64,000 nucleotides of DNA from Mycolicibacter sinensis. GTDB taxonomy: Bacteria; Actinomycetota; Actinomycetes; Mycobacteriales; Mycobacteriaceae. Below, piece after piece: positions 56,744 to 64,000 of this stretch. How positions within the stretch are numbered: the first letter of the stretch is position 1; every line of letters starts with the position of its first letter. Below the pieces are notes generated by a model. That model was not told the origin of the DNA. It saw only the letters and a program-made list of their open reading frames with translations, and ran no database searches. A program made the position numbers and the translations under genes. The stretch is from assembly GCF_001667375.1 (NCBI RefSeq), contig NZ_LZIN01000071.1:1-64000 (forward strand). The letters run 5' to 3'.

Positions 56744-58636
56744 TCAGGGGGTGACGATGTTGAAACCCGGGTCGGCGGTGTCGAGCACCTCCCGCAGTTT
56801 CGTCCACGCCGACCGATCACCGGAGATCTCCAGTGTCCCGCTACCCAGCAGTGCCCCGAGCAGCGCCAGCTTGGTGGCCGCGGTGACGGTGGCGTCCGCG
56901 CTGGCTGGATCCGGCAGCGCCTTACGGTGGACCAGCACGCCGTTGCGCACGCTGAGCCGGTAGCTGAGGCCGCTGTCGGCGAACGAAACGTCGAGGGCCA
57001 CTTGGAGGTCCCAGGCGCGTGGCCCGTCGACCCGGATGGCCAGGCTGTCGAAGAGCTGCTCGGGACTCAGCTGTGACAGCAGCGTCATCGAGGTGACCTG
57101 ACCGGCGGTGCCGAACACCCCGGTGCGCAATTCGGTGGCCCCAGAGAGGAAGAAGTTGCGCCAGGTGGCGTTCTCCGAGCCGTAAGCCAGTTGTTCAAGA
57201 GTATCCGCGTAGACCCGGCGTGCCCCGGCGTGATCGGGATCGGTGAACACGGCGTGATCGAGTAGTGTTGCCGCCCAACGGAAATCGCCGTCGCAAAACG
57301 CTTCGGTTGCCAGCTCGACGACGCGGTCCACCCCGCCCATGGCCGCGGTGTAGCGGGTGGCCAACGCCTCCGGTGGGTGCGGCCAGAGCCGGGCCGGGTT
57401 GCCGTCGAACCAGCCCAGGTAACGCTGGTAGACGGCCTTGACGTTATGGCTCACCGAGCCGTAGTAGCCGCGGGCGTGCCAGGCGCGTTCCAATGCGGGG
57501 GGCAGCCGGAACTGCTCGGCGATCTCGACGCCGGTGTAACCCTGGTTCAGCAGCCGCAGGGTTTGATCGTGCAGGTAGGCATACAGATCCCGTTGCAACG
57601 CCAGGTATTCCGCGATTCGCTCGGTACCCCAGGTCGGCCAGTGGTGTGAGGCGAAGACGACGTCGGCTCGACCGGCGAAGGTGTCGATGGCCTCGGTGAG
57701 GTACCCCGCCCAGGCACGCGGGTCGCGCACCAGCGCGCCGCGCAGCGTCAGTAGGTTGTGCTGGGTGTGGGTGGCGTTCTCGGCCATGCACAGCGCGCGG
57801 AACTGCGGGAAGTAGAAATGCATCTCGGCCGGCGCCTCGGAGCCCGGCGCCATCTGGAATTCGATCTGCACCCCGTCGACGACGCGGCTCTCACCGGTCT
57901 GGGAGATGGTCACGGTCGGAACGATGACGCCCACCTCGCCGGTCGAGGTGTTCTGGCCCAGGCCGCAGCCGACCTGCCCGTACGGGCCGCGCTCCAGCGT
58001 GGTGCCGTACATGTAACTGGCGCGCCGCAGCATCGCGGTGCCGGCGTAGACGTTCTCGGCCACCACGTGGTCGATGAAGCCCTCCGGGGCGATGACCACC
58101 ACCCGGCCGGCGTCGACCTCGGCCTGCGAAGTCACCCCCAGCACACCGCCGAAATGGTCGACGTGGCTGTGGGTATAAATAACGGCGGTGACGGGGCGCT
58201 GGCCGCCGCGGTGCTCGCGGTACAGCGCCAGCGCGGCGGCGGCGACCTCGGTGGAGATCAGCGGATCGATGACGATCACGCCGGAGTCGCCCTCGACGAA
58301 GGTTATGTTGGAGATGTCGAAGCCACGAACCTGGTAGATACCTTCGACCACTTCGTAGAGACCCTGCTTGGCCGCCAACTGGGATTGCCGCCACAAGGCG
58401 GGATGCACCGAAGTCGGGGCGCCACCGGCGAGGAAGCCGTAGCTGTCGTTATCCCACACCACGCGGCCGTCGGCGGCGGTGATCACACACGGCGCCAGCG
58501 CGGCGAGGAAACCGCGGTCGGCGTCCTCGAAATCCGTTGTGTCTTCGAAGGACAGCGTTTTCAGGTGTTCGTGGTGGGCGGCCTCGACCGCCGCGCTGAC
58601 CCGCCGACGCTCCATGTCGACCAGATTGCCACGCAT
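56744..58636 (-). CDS. Alkylsulfatase with metallo-beta-lactamase and SCP2-like domains (Rv3762c type)
   Basis: A 630-residue SdsA-type enzyme that hydrolyses alkyl sulfate esters to alcohol and sulfate. The zinc motif THSHVDHFGG (155-164) gives His156, His158, Asp160 and His161. A helical dimerisation region follows, then a sterol-carrier-like C-terminal domain (about 510-630, FDSLAIRVDGPRAWDLQVAL). No clear signal peptide is seen at the N-terminus, so a cytoplasmic location is likely. The start at 58636 is not backed by a strong ribosome site. Two small peptides are encoded upstream on the same strand. Confidence 0.92.
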   Translation of the reverse strand: MRGNLVDMERRRVSAAVEAAHHEHLKTLSFEDTTDFEDADRGFLAALAPCVITAADGRVVWDNDSYGFLAGGAPTSVHPALWRQSQLAAKQGLYEVVEGIYQVRGFDISNITFVEGDSGVIVIDPLISTEVAAAALALYREHRGGQRPVTAVIYTHSHVDHFGGVLGVTSQAEVDAGRVVVIAPEGFIDHVVAENVYAGTAMLRRASYMYGTTLERGPYGQVGCGLGQNTSTGEVGVIVPTVTISQTGESRVVDGVQIEFQMAPGSEAPAEMHFYFPQFRALCMAENATHTQHNLLTLRGALVRDPRAWAGYLTEAIDTFAGRADVVFASHHWPTWGTERIAEYLALQRDLYAYLHDQTLRLLNQGYTGVEIAEQFRLPPALERAWHARGYYGSVSHNVKAVYQRYLGWFDGNPARLWPHPPEALATRYTAAMGGVDRVVELATEAFCDGDFRWAATLLDHAVFTDPDHAGARRVYADTLEQLAYGSENATWRNFFLSGATELRTGVFGTAGQVTSMTLLSQLSPEQLFDSLAIRVDGPRAWDLQVALDVSFADSGLSYRLSVRNGVLVHRKALPDPASADATVTAATKLALLGALLGSGTLEISGDRSAWTKLREVLDTADPGFNIVTP

Positions 58637-58664
58637 TGCACCGGGGCGGTGGGAGTTGGCGTCG

Positions 58665-58796
58665 TCAGTGGCTGCGCTTCAAGCCCAGCGCTTCGCGCAA
58701 CCGCGTCCAGACCGACGGGGGCTTGACTCGGTCCTGCGTCTCCTGCGCCTCGCGCGCGTAATCCTGAATGGATTCGTCGCCTTCTTCCGCACGCAT
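58665..58796 (-). CDS. 43-residue peptide upstream of the alkylsulfatase
   Basis: A short frame encoding MRAEEGDESIQDYAREAQET followed by a basic segment ending LREALGLKRSH. GAAGGAG lies about 9 nt upstream of the ATG at 58796, and the gene starts 6 nt after the stop of the next small peptide and ends 28 nt before the alkylsulfatase. It is hydrophilic, probably helical, with no known family. Position and ribosome site suggest it is real; function unknown. Confidence 0.6.
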   Translation of the reverse strand: MRAEEGDESIQDYAREAQETQDRVKPPSVWTRLREALGLKRSH

Positions 58797-58802
58797 GGGA
58801 CC

Positions 58803-58967
58803 TCACTCCTTCGGGGGGTCTTCGGGCACCAGCCGCTCCGGCGTTTCTTCGGGCGCCAGTCGTTCGGGCGGGTCCGCCGGTACCAGTCGTTCCGGTGGAT
58901 CCGCGGGAACCCGCCGGTGGGGTGGTTCTTTCGGTGTTCCCGGTTCCGGGGGCATTTCGGGATTCAT
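58803..58967 (-). CDS. 54-residue proline/glutamate-rich tandem-repeat peptide
   Basis: A short frame encoding a repetitive acidic peptide. After MNPEMPPEPGTPKEPPHRR it has three near-perfect 10-residue units of the type ADPPERLVPx (ADPPERLVP, ADPPERLAPE, EETPERLVPE), then EDPPKE. The repeat is visible at the DNA level too. It lies first in a likely operon with the 43-residue peptide and the alkylsulfatase. No family is known to me; low-complexity acidic peptides can bind partners or cations. Confidence 0.6.
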   Translation of the reverse strand: MNPEMPPEPGTPKEPPHRRVPADPPERLVPADPPERLAPEETPERLVPEDPPKE

Positions 58968-59023
58968 CCCTGTCGCCTACCCCTTACCCGGGGGAAGGCA
59001 AACCCGCGCGAGGGTGCGAGTGG

Positions 59024-60490
59024 CTACCGGGGCAGGCGCACCATGAACTCGGTGTGGCCGGGGGTGCTGGTCACCCCGATGGTGCCGGTATGGGCCCGGA
59101 CCACCGCCGACGCGATCGCCAGCCCCAGGCCGGTGCTGCCGCCCTTGCGGGACCGGGAGGTGTCCCCGCGGGCGAACCGTTCGAAGATCTCCGGCTGGAA
59201 CTCCGCCGGAATGCCCGGGCCGTCGTCGGTCACCGTCAGCACCGCCTCGGCGTCCTCGACCTCCAACCGGACCCGCACCACGGTTCCCGGGCCGGTGTGC
59301 ACCCGGGCGTTGGTGAGCAGGTTGGTCAGCACCTGGTGCAGTCGGGCGCCGTCGCCGGGCACCGTCACCGGTTCCTCGGGCAGCTCAAGCTGCCACTGGT
59401 GGTCCGGGCCGCCGACGTGGGCGTCGCTGACCGCGTCGACCGCCAGCCGCGACAGGTCCACCGTCTCGTGCTCCAGCGGCCGGCCGGAATCCAGCCGGGC
59501 CAGCAACAGCAGGTCCTCGACCAGCTGTGTCATCCGCTCGGTTTCGGACTGCACCCGGCTCAAAGCGTGGGATACGGCTGCACTGTCGTCCGGAACCCGT
59601 TGGGCCAGTTCGGTGTAGCCGCGGATCGCGGTCAGCGGGGTGCGCAGCTCATGGCTGGCGTCGGCGACGAACTGACGCACCCGGGTCTCACTGGCCTGCC
59701 GGGTCGACAGCGCGGCGGCGATGTGGTCGAGCATCCGGTTGACCGCGGCGCCCACTTGTCCGATCTCGGTGCGGGGGTTGGTGTCGGATTCGGCGATCCG
59801 CACCGGCAACGTCGCCTCCCCGCGATCCAGCGGCAGCCCGGCGACCTCGCCGGCGGTCTGCGCGACGCGGCGCAGCGGAGCCAGCGCCCGCCGGGTGACC
59901 ACACTGCCGGCCGTGGCCGCGGCGGCCACCGCGACCAGAGTGACCAGCCCGAAGATGAGCAGCACCCGCATCAAGGTGGCGTCCACCGCTGCCAGCGGCA
60001 GCCCGGTGATGATGATCTCCTCACCGTGGCGGGCGCTCGTCGCGACCAAGCGGTAGCGCCCGACCCCGTCGAGCCGCCGGGTGACCGGCGCGGGTTCGGC
60101 GGCGATACCGGCCAATTGCGTTGTGGCCGAGGGGCTCAAATCCTCGCGCAAGCCGGCGGTGCTCAGCCGGCCGGCGTCGGTGATCGGGCCCGAGCCGTCG
60201 AGCCCGTCGACCACCGCACCGACCATGCCGACCGGCTGACCGGGGGCGTCGAGGAAGTCCGGCCCGGGCCCGGGCCGGGGCCGATGGTGGCGATGCCAGG
60301 ACGGCGGTGGCGGCTGGCCGTGCAGCCGCGCCGACCGGCGCGCGGCATCGGAGAGCTGGTGGTCGAGTTGGCTGACCAGGTACTGGTAGAGCGCCAACTC
60401 CGTCACCGCCCCGATGCCCAGGCAGGCCACCGTCAGCAGCGCGATCTGACCGGCCAGCAACCGCGCCCGCAGCGACCAGGAACGGCGCAC
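59024..60490 (-). CDS. tcrY: Sensor histidine kinase TcrY
   Basis: A 488-residue membrane kinase. It has two membrane segments (AGQIALLTVACLGIG and LIFGLVTLVAVAAAATAGSVV) around a periplasmic sensor of about 130 residues. HAMP follows, then the phospho-acceptor His in DASHELRTPLTAIRGYTEL, the N box LTNLLTNARVHTG and G box DDGPGIP. The GTG at 60490 comes one base after the tcrX TAA; the frame to 60514 is not used. It pairs with TcrX, as in M. tuberculosis Rv3764c/Rv3765c. The signal is unknown. Confidence 0.93.
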   Translation of the reverse strand: MRRSWSLRARLLAGQIALLTVACLGIGAVTELALYQYLVSQLDHQLSDAARRSARLHGQPPPPSWHRHHRPRPGPGPDFLDAPGQPVGMVGAVVDGLDGSGPITDAGRLSTAGLREDLSPSATTQLAGIAAEPAPVTRRLDGVGRYRLVATSARHGEEIIITGLPLAAVDATLMRVLLIFGLVTLVAVAAAATAGSVVTRRALAPLRRVAQTAGEVAGLPLDRGEATLPVRIAESDTNPRTEIGQVGAAVNRMLDHIAAALSTRQASETRVRQFVADASHELRTPLTAIRGYTELAQRVPDDSAAVSHALSRVQSETERMTQLVEDLLLLARLDSGRPLEHETVDLSRLAVDAVSDAHVGGPDHQWQLELPEEPVTVPGDGARLHQVLTNLLTNARVHTGPGTVVRVRLEVEDAEAVLTVTDDGPGIPAEFQPEIFERFARGDTSRSRKGGSTGLGLAIASAVVRAHTGTIGVTSTPGHTEFMVRLPR

Positions 60491-60491
60491 G

Positions 60492-61232
60492 TTACGGAGT
60501 CGGCTTGAGCACATAACCGGCGCCGCGCAAGGTGTGGATCATCGGCTCGCGGCCGTTGTCGATCTTCTTGCGCAGGTAGGAGATGTAGAGCTCGACGATG
60601 TTGGCCCGGCCGCCGAAGTCGTAGTCCCACACCCGGTCCAGGATCTGCGCCTTGGACAGCACTCGTTTGGCGTTGTGCATCAGGTAGCGCAGCAGCTCGA
60701 ACTCGGTCGAGGTCAGCGCGATCGGGTCACCGCCGCGGGTGACCTCGTGGGAGTCCTCGTCGAGAACCAGGTCGCCCACCACGATCTGGGCTCCGCTGTC
60801 GGCGGTGCTCACCCCGGTGCGGCGCAGCAGCGCCCGCAGCCGCAACACCACCTCCTCGATGCTGAAGGGTTTGGTGACGTAGTCGTCGCCGCCGGCGGTC
60901 AGCCCGGCGATGCGGTCCTCCAGCGCGTCCTTGGCGGTCAGGAACAACACCGGCAGCCGCGGGTTGATCTCGCGCAGCTTGCCCAGCACGTCCAGCCCGC
61001 TCATGTCGGGCAGCATCACGTCGAGCACCACCACATCGGGGCGTTCGGCTTTCGCGGCAGCGATCGCCGAGGCGCCGTCGCCTGCGGTCGCGGTGGTCCA
61101 GCCCTCGTAGCGCAGCGCCATCGACACCATCTCGGCCAGCACCGTCTCATCGTCGACCACCAGCACCGTGATCGGCTTGCCGTCAGCACGCGCCATCACG
61201 ACACGTTCGACAGATCCCCGAGGCTGTGTCAT
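60492..61232 (-). CDS. tcrX: Response regulator TcrX (OmpR family)
   Basis: A 246-residue two-domain regulator. The receiver domain has the acidic pair DD (27-28), phospho-acceptor Asp71 in VVLDVMLPDMSG and Lys in LTAKD. The C-terminal winged helix is OmpR-type (LTSTEFELLRYLMHN and NIVELYISYLRKKID). ATG 61232 with GGAG 4 nt upstream is chosen; ATG 61196 would give 234 residues, the length of M. tuberculosis TcrX, and is a fair alternative. An open frame up to 62249 is antisense to another gene and ignored. Confidence 0.93.
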   Translation of the reverse strand: MTQPRGSVERVVMARADGKPITVLVVDDETVLAEMVSMALRYEGWTTATAGDGASAIAAAKAERPDVVVLDVMLPDMSGLDVLGKLREINPRLPVLFLTAKDALEDRIAGLTAGGDDYVTKPFSIEEVVLRLRALLRRTGVSTADSGAQIVVGDLVLDEDSHEVTRGGDPIALTSTEFELLRYLMHNAKRVLSKAQILDRVWDYDFGGRANIVELYISYLRKKIDNGREPMIHTLRGAGYVLKPTP

Positions 61233-61259
61233 CACGCTCCAGTATGTCGCTAGTCCCGA

Positions 61260-61265
61260 TATGGT
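61260..61265 (+). promoter_or_regulatory. -10 box for leaderless NTF2-like gene
   Basis: TATGGT ends 6 nt before the ATG at 61272. The gene is divergent from tcrX with only 39 bp between the starts. Confidence 0.55.
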
Positions 61266-61271
61266 CGGCTC

Positions 61272-61616
61272 ATGGCACGCACACCGCAGGAGATCTTCGA
61301 CCACCACCTTCACGCGCTGGTCGCCCGCAACGTCGACGAGTTGCTCACCGACTACGACGACGATTCGGTGCTGATCACCCCCGCCGGGGTGGCACAGGGC
61401 CTGGCCGGAATTCGGGCCGCGTTCAGCCAGCTGTCCGACGCGCTGGCCTCCGCGGTGTTCGACATCAAGACGCGGACCCACCACGGCGACGTCCTGCTGA
61501 TCGAGTGGATGCTCGACTCGCCGGGTTTCCAGACCGACGGCGTGGACACCTTCGTGTTCGGCGACGACTCGATCCGGGTGCAGACCATCTCTCAGCTGGT
61601 GCGCGCCAAAGACTGA
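61272..61616 (+). CDS. NTF2-like (SnoaL/ketosteroid-isomerase fold) protein
   Basis: A 114-residue protein of the NTF2-like superfamily. The N-terminal helix pair (IFDHHLHALVARNVDELLTDYDDDSVLI) and a beta-sheet forming a cavity (VLLIEWMLDSPGF) match. Enzymes and binding proteins share this fold, so activity cannot be inferred. It is first in a plus-strand set with the FadE36-like and M20 genes (gaps of 6 and 3 nt), so it may act on the same metabolite. Confidence 0.82.
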   Translation: MARTPQEIFDHHLHALVARNVDELLTDYDDDSVLITPAGVAQGLAGIRAAFSQLSDALASAVFDIKTRTHHGDVLLIEWMLDSPGFQTDGVDTFVFGDDSIRVQTISQLVRAKD

Positions 61617-61622
61617 CCCGCG

Positions 61623-62642
61623 ATGGACATCGAACCGGTAGCGCAATGGATGTCCGACCGGCGCCTCGGTGAGGGCCCGCTCGAAGACGTCACCGAACTG
61701 TCCGGCGGCACCCAGAACATCATGCTGCGGTTCACCCGGGCCGGTCGCAGCTATGTGCTGCGCCGCGGCCCGCTGCACCTGCGTCCCCGCAGCAACGCGG
61801 TGATGCTGCGCGAGACCCGGGTGCTGGCCGCGCTGGCCGACACCGACGTGCCGCACCCGCGGCTGATCGCGGTCTGCGACGACCCGGCGGTGCTCGGTGA
61901 CGCGGTGTTCTACCTCATGGAGCCGGTCGAGGGCTTCAACGCAGGGGAGGAACTGCCCGCGCTGCACGCCGGCGACCCGGCGATCCGCTACCAGATGGGC
62001 CTGTCGATGGCCGACGCGCTGGCCCGCCTCGGCGCCGTCGACCATGTGGCGGTGGGGCTGGCCGACTACGGCAAGCCGGACGGATTCCTGGAACGCCAAG
62101 TGCCGCGCTGGCTTTCGGAGTTGGATTCCTACCGCCAGTTCGAGAACTATCCGGGCCCCGACCTGCCCGGCATCGACGAAGTCGCCGCGTGGCTGCAGCG
62201 CAACGTGCCGGCATCGTGGCAGCCGGGCATCCTGCACGGCGACTACCACGTGGCCAACGTGATGTTCTCCCGCACCGGGCCGCAGCTGGCGGCGATCCTG
62301 GACTGGGAGATGTCGACGATCGGCGATCCGCTGCTGGACCTGGGCTGGCTATTGGCTACCTGGCGCCAAGACGACGGTTCCAGCGTGTTCAGCCACACCC
62401 TGACCGGCATGGACGGACTGGCCTCGCCCGGCGAGCTGCTGGAGCGCTACGCCAAGGGCAGCTCCCGCGACCTGACCCACATCGGCTGGTACACGGTGTT
62501 GGCCTGTTTCAAACTGGGCATCGTGATCGAGGGAACGCTGGCCCGCGCGTCGGCGGGCAAGGCACAGAAGGAAGTCGGCGACCAATTGCACGACGCGGCG
62601 GTGTGGCTGTTCCAGCGCGCGCGGACGTTGACGGAGGGCTGA
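61623..62642 (+). CDS. fadE36: Aminoglycoside-phosphotransferase-fold protein (FadE36/Rv3761c-like)
   Basis: A 339-residue protein with an APH/choline-kinase fold: HGDYHVAN at 205-212 (catalytic loop Asp207) and ILDWEMSTIGDPLLDLGW with the metal-binding Asp227. M. tuberculosis calls the equivalent gene fadE36, but there is no acyl-CoA dehydrogenase domain here; the name is historical. Mammalian ACAD10/11 link the same kinase fold with 4-hydroxy-acid catabolism, so hydroxyacyl phosphorylation is possible. It is co-transcribed with the NTF2-like and M20 genes. Confidence 0.88.
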   Translation: MDIEPVAQWMSDRRLGEGPLEDVTELSGGTQNIMLRFTRAGRSYVLRRGPLHLRPRSNAVMLRETRVLAALADTDVPHPRLIAVCDDPAVLGDAVFYLMEPVEGFNAGEELPALHAGDPAIRYQMGLSMADALARLGAVDHVAVGLADYGKPDGFLERQVPRWLSELDSYRQFENYPGPDLPGIDEVAAWLQRNVPASWQPGILHGDYHVANVMFSRTGPQLAAILDWEMSTIGDPLLDLGWLLATWRQDDGSSVFSHTLTGMDGLASPGELLERYAKGSSRDLTHIGWYTVLACFKLGIVIEGTLARASAGKAQKEVGDQLHDAAVWLFQRARTLTEG

Positions 62643-62645
62643 GCG

Positions 62646-63905
62646 ATGACTGGACACCTCGATGAAGTCGAGGCGATCGTCGCCGACGACACGCCCCGGC
62701 TGATCGAGGTGTTCAAGGATCTGCACCGCAACCCCGAGCTGGGCTTCGCCGAGGTGCGCACCGCGCGGATCGTCGCGCAGGCCCTCACCAATCTCGGGTT
62801 CACCGTGACGACGGGGATCGCCGGCACCGGGGTGGTGGCGATCCTGGAGCGCGGCCAGGGCCCGGTGGTGATGTACCGGGCCGACATGGACGCACTGGCC
62901 GTGCGGGAGGCAACCGGCCTGGACTACGCGAGCACGGTGCGGGTCGCGGGCGACGACGGCAGCCAGTCGCCGGTGGCGCACGTGTGCGGCCACGACGCCC
63001 ACGTCACCTGGATGCTCGGGATGGCCAAGGTACTCGCGCAGACCACCTGGTCGGGCACCGCGGTGCTGATCGGCCAGCCGGCCGAAGAGCTGATCTCCGG
63101 CGCCCAGGCGATGATCGACGACGGGCTGTACAACGTTGCGCCGCAGCCGGATTCATTCGTCGCGATGCACACCGCGCCGGTCCCGGTGGGCATGGTGGCC
63201 GCCGTGGGCGGTGAGCGGATGGCCGGCACCGACCAGCTCGAGATCGTCTTCCACGGCGTCGGCGGGCACGGGTCGATGCCGCAACTGGCCAAGGACCCGG
63301 TGCTGATGGCCGCCCAAGCCGTCGTGGGTTTTCAGAGCATCATCAGCCGCACTATCGCGCCGCACGAGAGTGCGGTGCTCACGGTTGGCTCGGTGCAGGC
63401 CGGCGCGAGCTACAACGTCATCCCGGACCGGGCCCGGCTGTTGGCCAACCTACGCTGGTACAACCCGCACGTGCGCGAACAACTGCTCACCGGAATCCGG
63501 GCGATCAGCGAGGGCATCGCCCGCAGCGTCGGGATGCCCGACGAGCTGATGCCGGTCATCACCATGGCCGGCGGCTCCACCCCACTGGTCAACGACACGG
63601 CCCTGACCGCCCGGCTGGCCGCCGCCCTGGGCGGTCTGCTCGGGGAGCAGAACGTGATCACCGAGCTGCCAGCGGTCACCGCGTCGGAGGACTGCCACCT
63701 GCTCAAAGGCCCGCACAGCGACATACCGTTGGCCTACCTGATGGTCGGGGTGGCAGACCCAAAGGTCTATTCCGACGCCGCCGCTCGCGGGCAGCTGTTC
63801 CCCTACTCCCCGCACTCCCCCGACTACGTCGTCGACCTGGCGGCGATCCCGTTGGGCGCCCGAATCGCCAGCCAAGCGATGCTGGAACTCCTCGCCGCTT
63901 GTTAG
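62646..63905 (+). CDS. M20-family amidohydrolase
   Basis: A 419-residue metal-dependent hydrolase of the amidohydrolase/carboxypeptidase group. Metal-binding motifs are HVCGHDAHVTWMLG (Cys114, His116, His119 region) and QPAEELISGAQAM, with dimerisation domain IVFHGVGGHGSMPQLAKDP. It probably removes an acyl group from an N-acyl amino acid or amidated metabolite. The ATG 62646 lies 3 nt after the preceding stop. Confidence 0.92.
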   Translation: MTGHLDEVEAIVADDTPRLIEVFKDLHRNPELGFAEVRTARIVAQALTNLGFTVTTGIAGTGVVAILERGQGPVVMYRADMDALAVREATGLDYASTVRVAGDDGSQSPVAHVCGHDAHVTWMLGMAKVLAQTTWSGTAVLIGQPAEELISGAQAMIDDGLYNVAPQPDSFVAMHTAPVPVGMVAAVGGERMAGTDQLEIVFHGVGGHGSMPQLAKDPVLMAAQAVVGFQSIISRTIAPHESAVLTVGSVQAGASYNVIPDRARLLANLRWYNPHVREQLLTGIRAISEGIARSVGMPDELMPVITMAGGSTPLVNDTALTARLAAALGGLLGEQNVITELPAVTASEDCHLLKGPHSDIPLAYLMVGVADPKVYSDAAARGQLFPYSPHSPDYVVDLAAIPLGARIASQAMLELLAAC

Positions 63906-63938
63906 GAACACGGGCGCTTTTCCGTACCAATCGTAGGG

Positions 63939-63948
63939 ACCGTACGGT
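63939..63948. promoter_or_regulatory. Palindrome upstream of the next gene
   Basis: ACCGTACGGT is a perfect 10-bp palindrome; CCGTAC also occurs at 63922-63927. It may be an operator for the gene starting near 63985, but too little of that gene is visible. Confidence 0.35.
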
Positions 63949-63984
63949 TGTGCGGTCTACGAAGCCGAGCTAAGGTTTATTGCT

Positions 63985-64000
63985 GTGGACGATCGTCACA
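63985..64000 (+). CDS. Possible start of a gene cut by the window edge
   Basis: GTG GAC GAT CGT CAC opens a frame that runs off the window, 8 nt after a TAAGGT box. Only five codons are visible, so the product cannot be stated. Confidence 0.3.

Noticed and set aside
58803..58930. DNA tandem repeat considered as a CRISPR-like array
   Set aside because: Units of about 30 bp are contiguous, in frame and lack spacers; they encode a peptide repeat.
61233..62249. N-terminal extension of tcrX
   Set aside because: Antisense to the FadE36-like gene; the receiver domain begins only after 61232.

Overview
The window is high-GC actinobacterial DNA from a member of the Mycobacteriaceae. The call rests on a complete ergothioneine operon, MmpS/MmpL transporters, MurT/GatD, a Tgs2-type wax ester/DGAT enzyme, a LucA-like membrane protein, a TcrX/TcrY-type two-component system and many genes that seem to be transcribed without a leader. 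Gene order largely follows, from memory, the M. tuberculosis interval Rv3700c-Rv3765c. Several loci fall outside that order (a KatA-type catalase, an alkB-rubredoxin cluster, an mmpS4/mmpL4 cassette, a second Ami1-like amidase, a haloalkane dehalogenase), so this is a non-tuberculous, environmental-type mycobacterium. Bases 1 to about 235 look like a chimeric contig end.

Layout. 0.25-7.2 kb: an orphan cyclopropane/10-methyl fatty-acid methyltransferase, then egtABCDE on the minus strand with every junction overlapping by 1 or 4 nt. 7.3-11.9 kb: secreted PknH-sensor-like protein, Ohr peroxidase, catalase, two paralogous proline/histidine-rich membrane peptides and a DUF4185 protein whose start codon lies in a hairpin. 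11.9-16.3 kb: ask-asd facing leuA, which has a leucine leader peptide and attenuator-like hairpins. 16.5-23.5 kb: a DnaQ-like exonuclease, the lipid II amidation pair murT-gatD, then a PucR-type regulator with alkB, rubredoxin and rubredoxin reductase. 23.5-26.3 kb: DUF559-type protein, recR, YbaB and Ami1. 26.4-32.6 kb: the tuberculostearic-acid pair (FAD reductase plus methyltransferase), a TetR regulator, enoyl-CoA hydratase, SDR and a flavin monooxygenase. 32.6-37.7 kb: dnaX, CHAP protein, aspC, SRP RNA, tRNA-Ser(GGA) and lucA.

37.7-44.5 kb: a DUF4226-type protein of unknown role, two small secreted proteins, and mmpS4-mmpL4 with a divergent TetR gene and two palindromic operators between them. 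44.5-46.5 kb: the LigC/primase-polymerase repair operon. 46.6-48.7 kb: haloalkane dehalogenase, a DUF302 gene behind a CsoR-like palindrome, a Cys-rich 51-aa protein and a Nudix hydrolase. 48.7-53 kb: tgs2, a second amidase, a lipoprotein metalloprotease, a DUF4333 protein and tRNA-Ser(CGA). 53-58.6 kb: tadA and partner, tyrA, a glycolipid-binding-like protein, a LapA-like protein, a histidine phosphatase and an alkylsulfatase. 58.6-64 kb: two small peptides, tcrX-tcrY, an NTF2-like protein, a FadE36-like kinase-fold protein and an M20 amidohydrolase.

Themes are redox defence (ergothioneine, Ohr, catalase), unusual lipids and alkanes, peptidoglycan maintenance and DNA repair. Two non-coding patterns stand out. 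One is a family of long imperfect hairpins sharing a terminal RCACRYTCGRCG motif. The other is a repeated TANNNT box 6-7 nt before leaderless start codons. No CRISPR array, insertion sequence, prophage or rRNA was seen. Gene names and family lengths come from memory of the families; no search was run.
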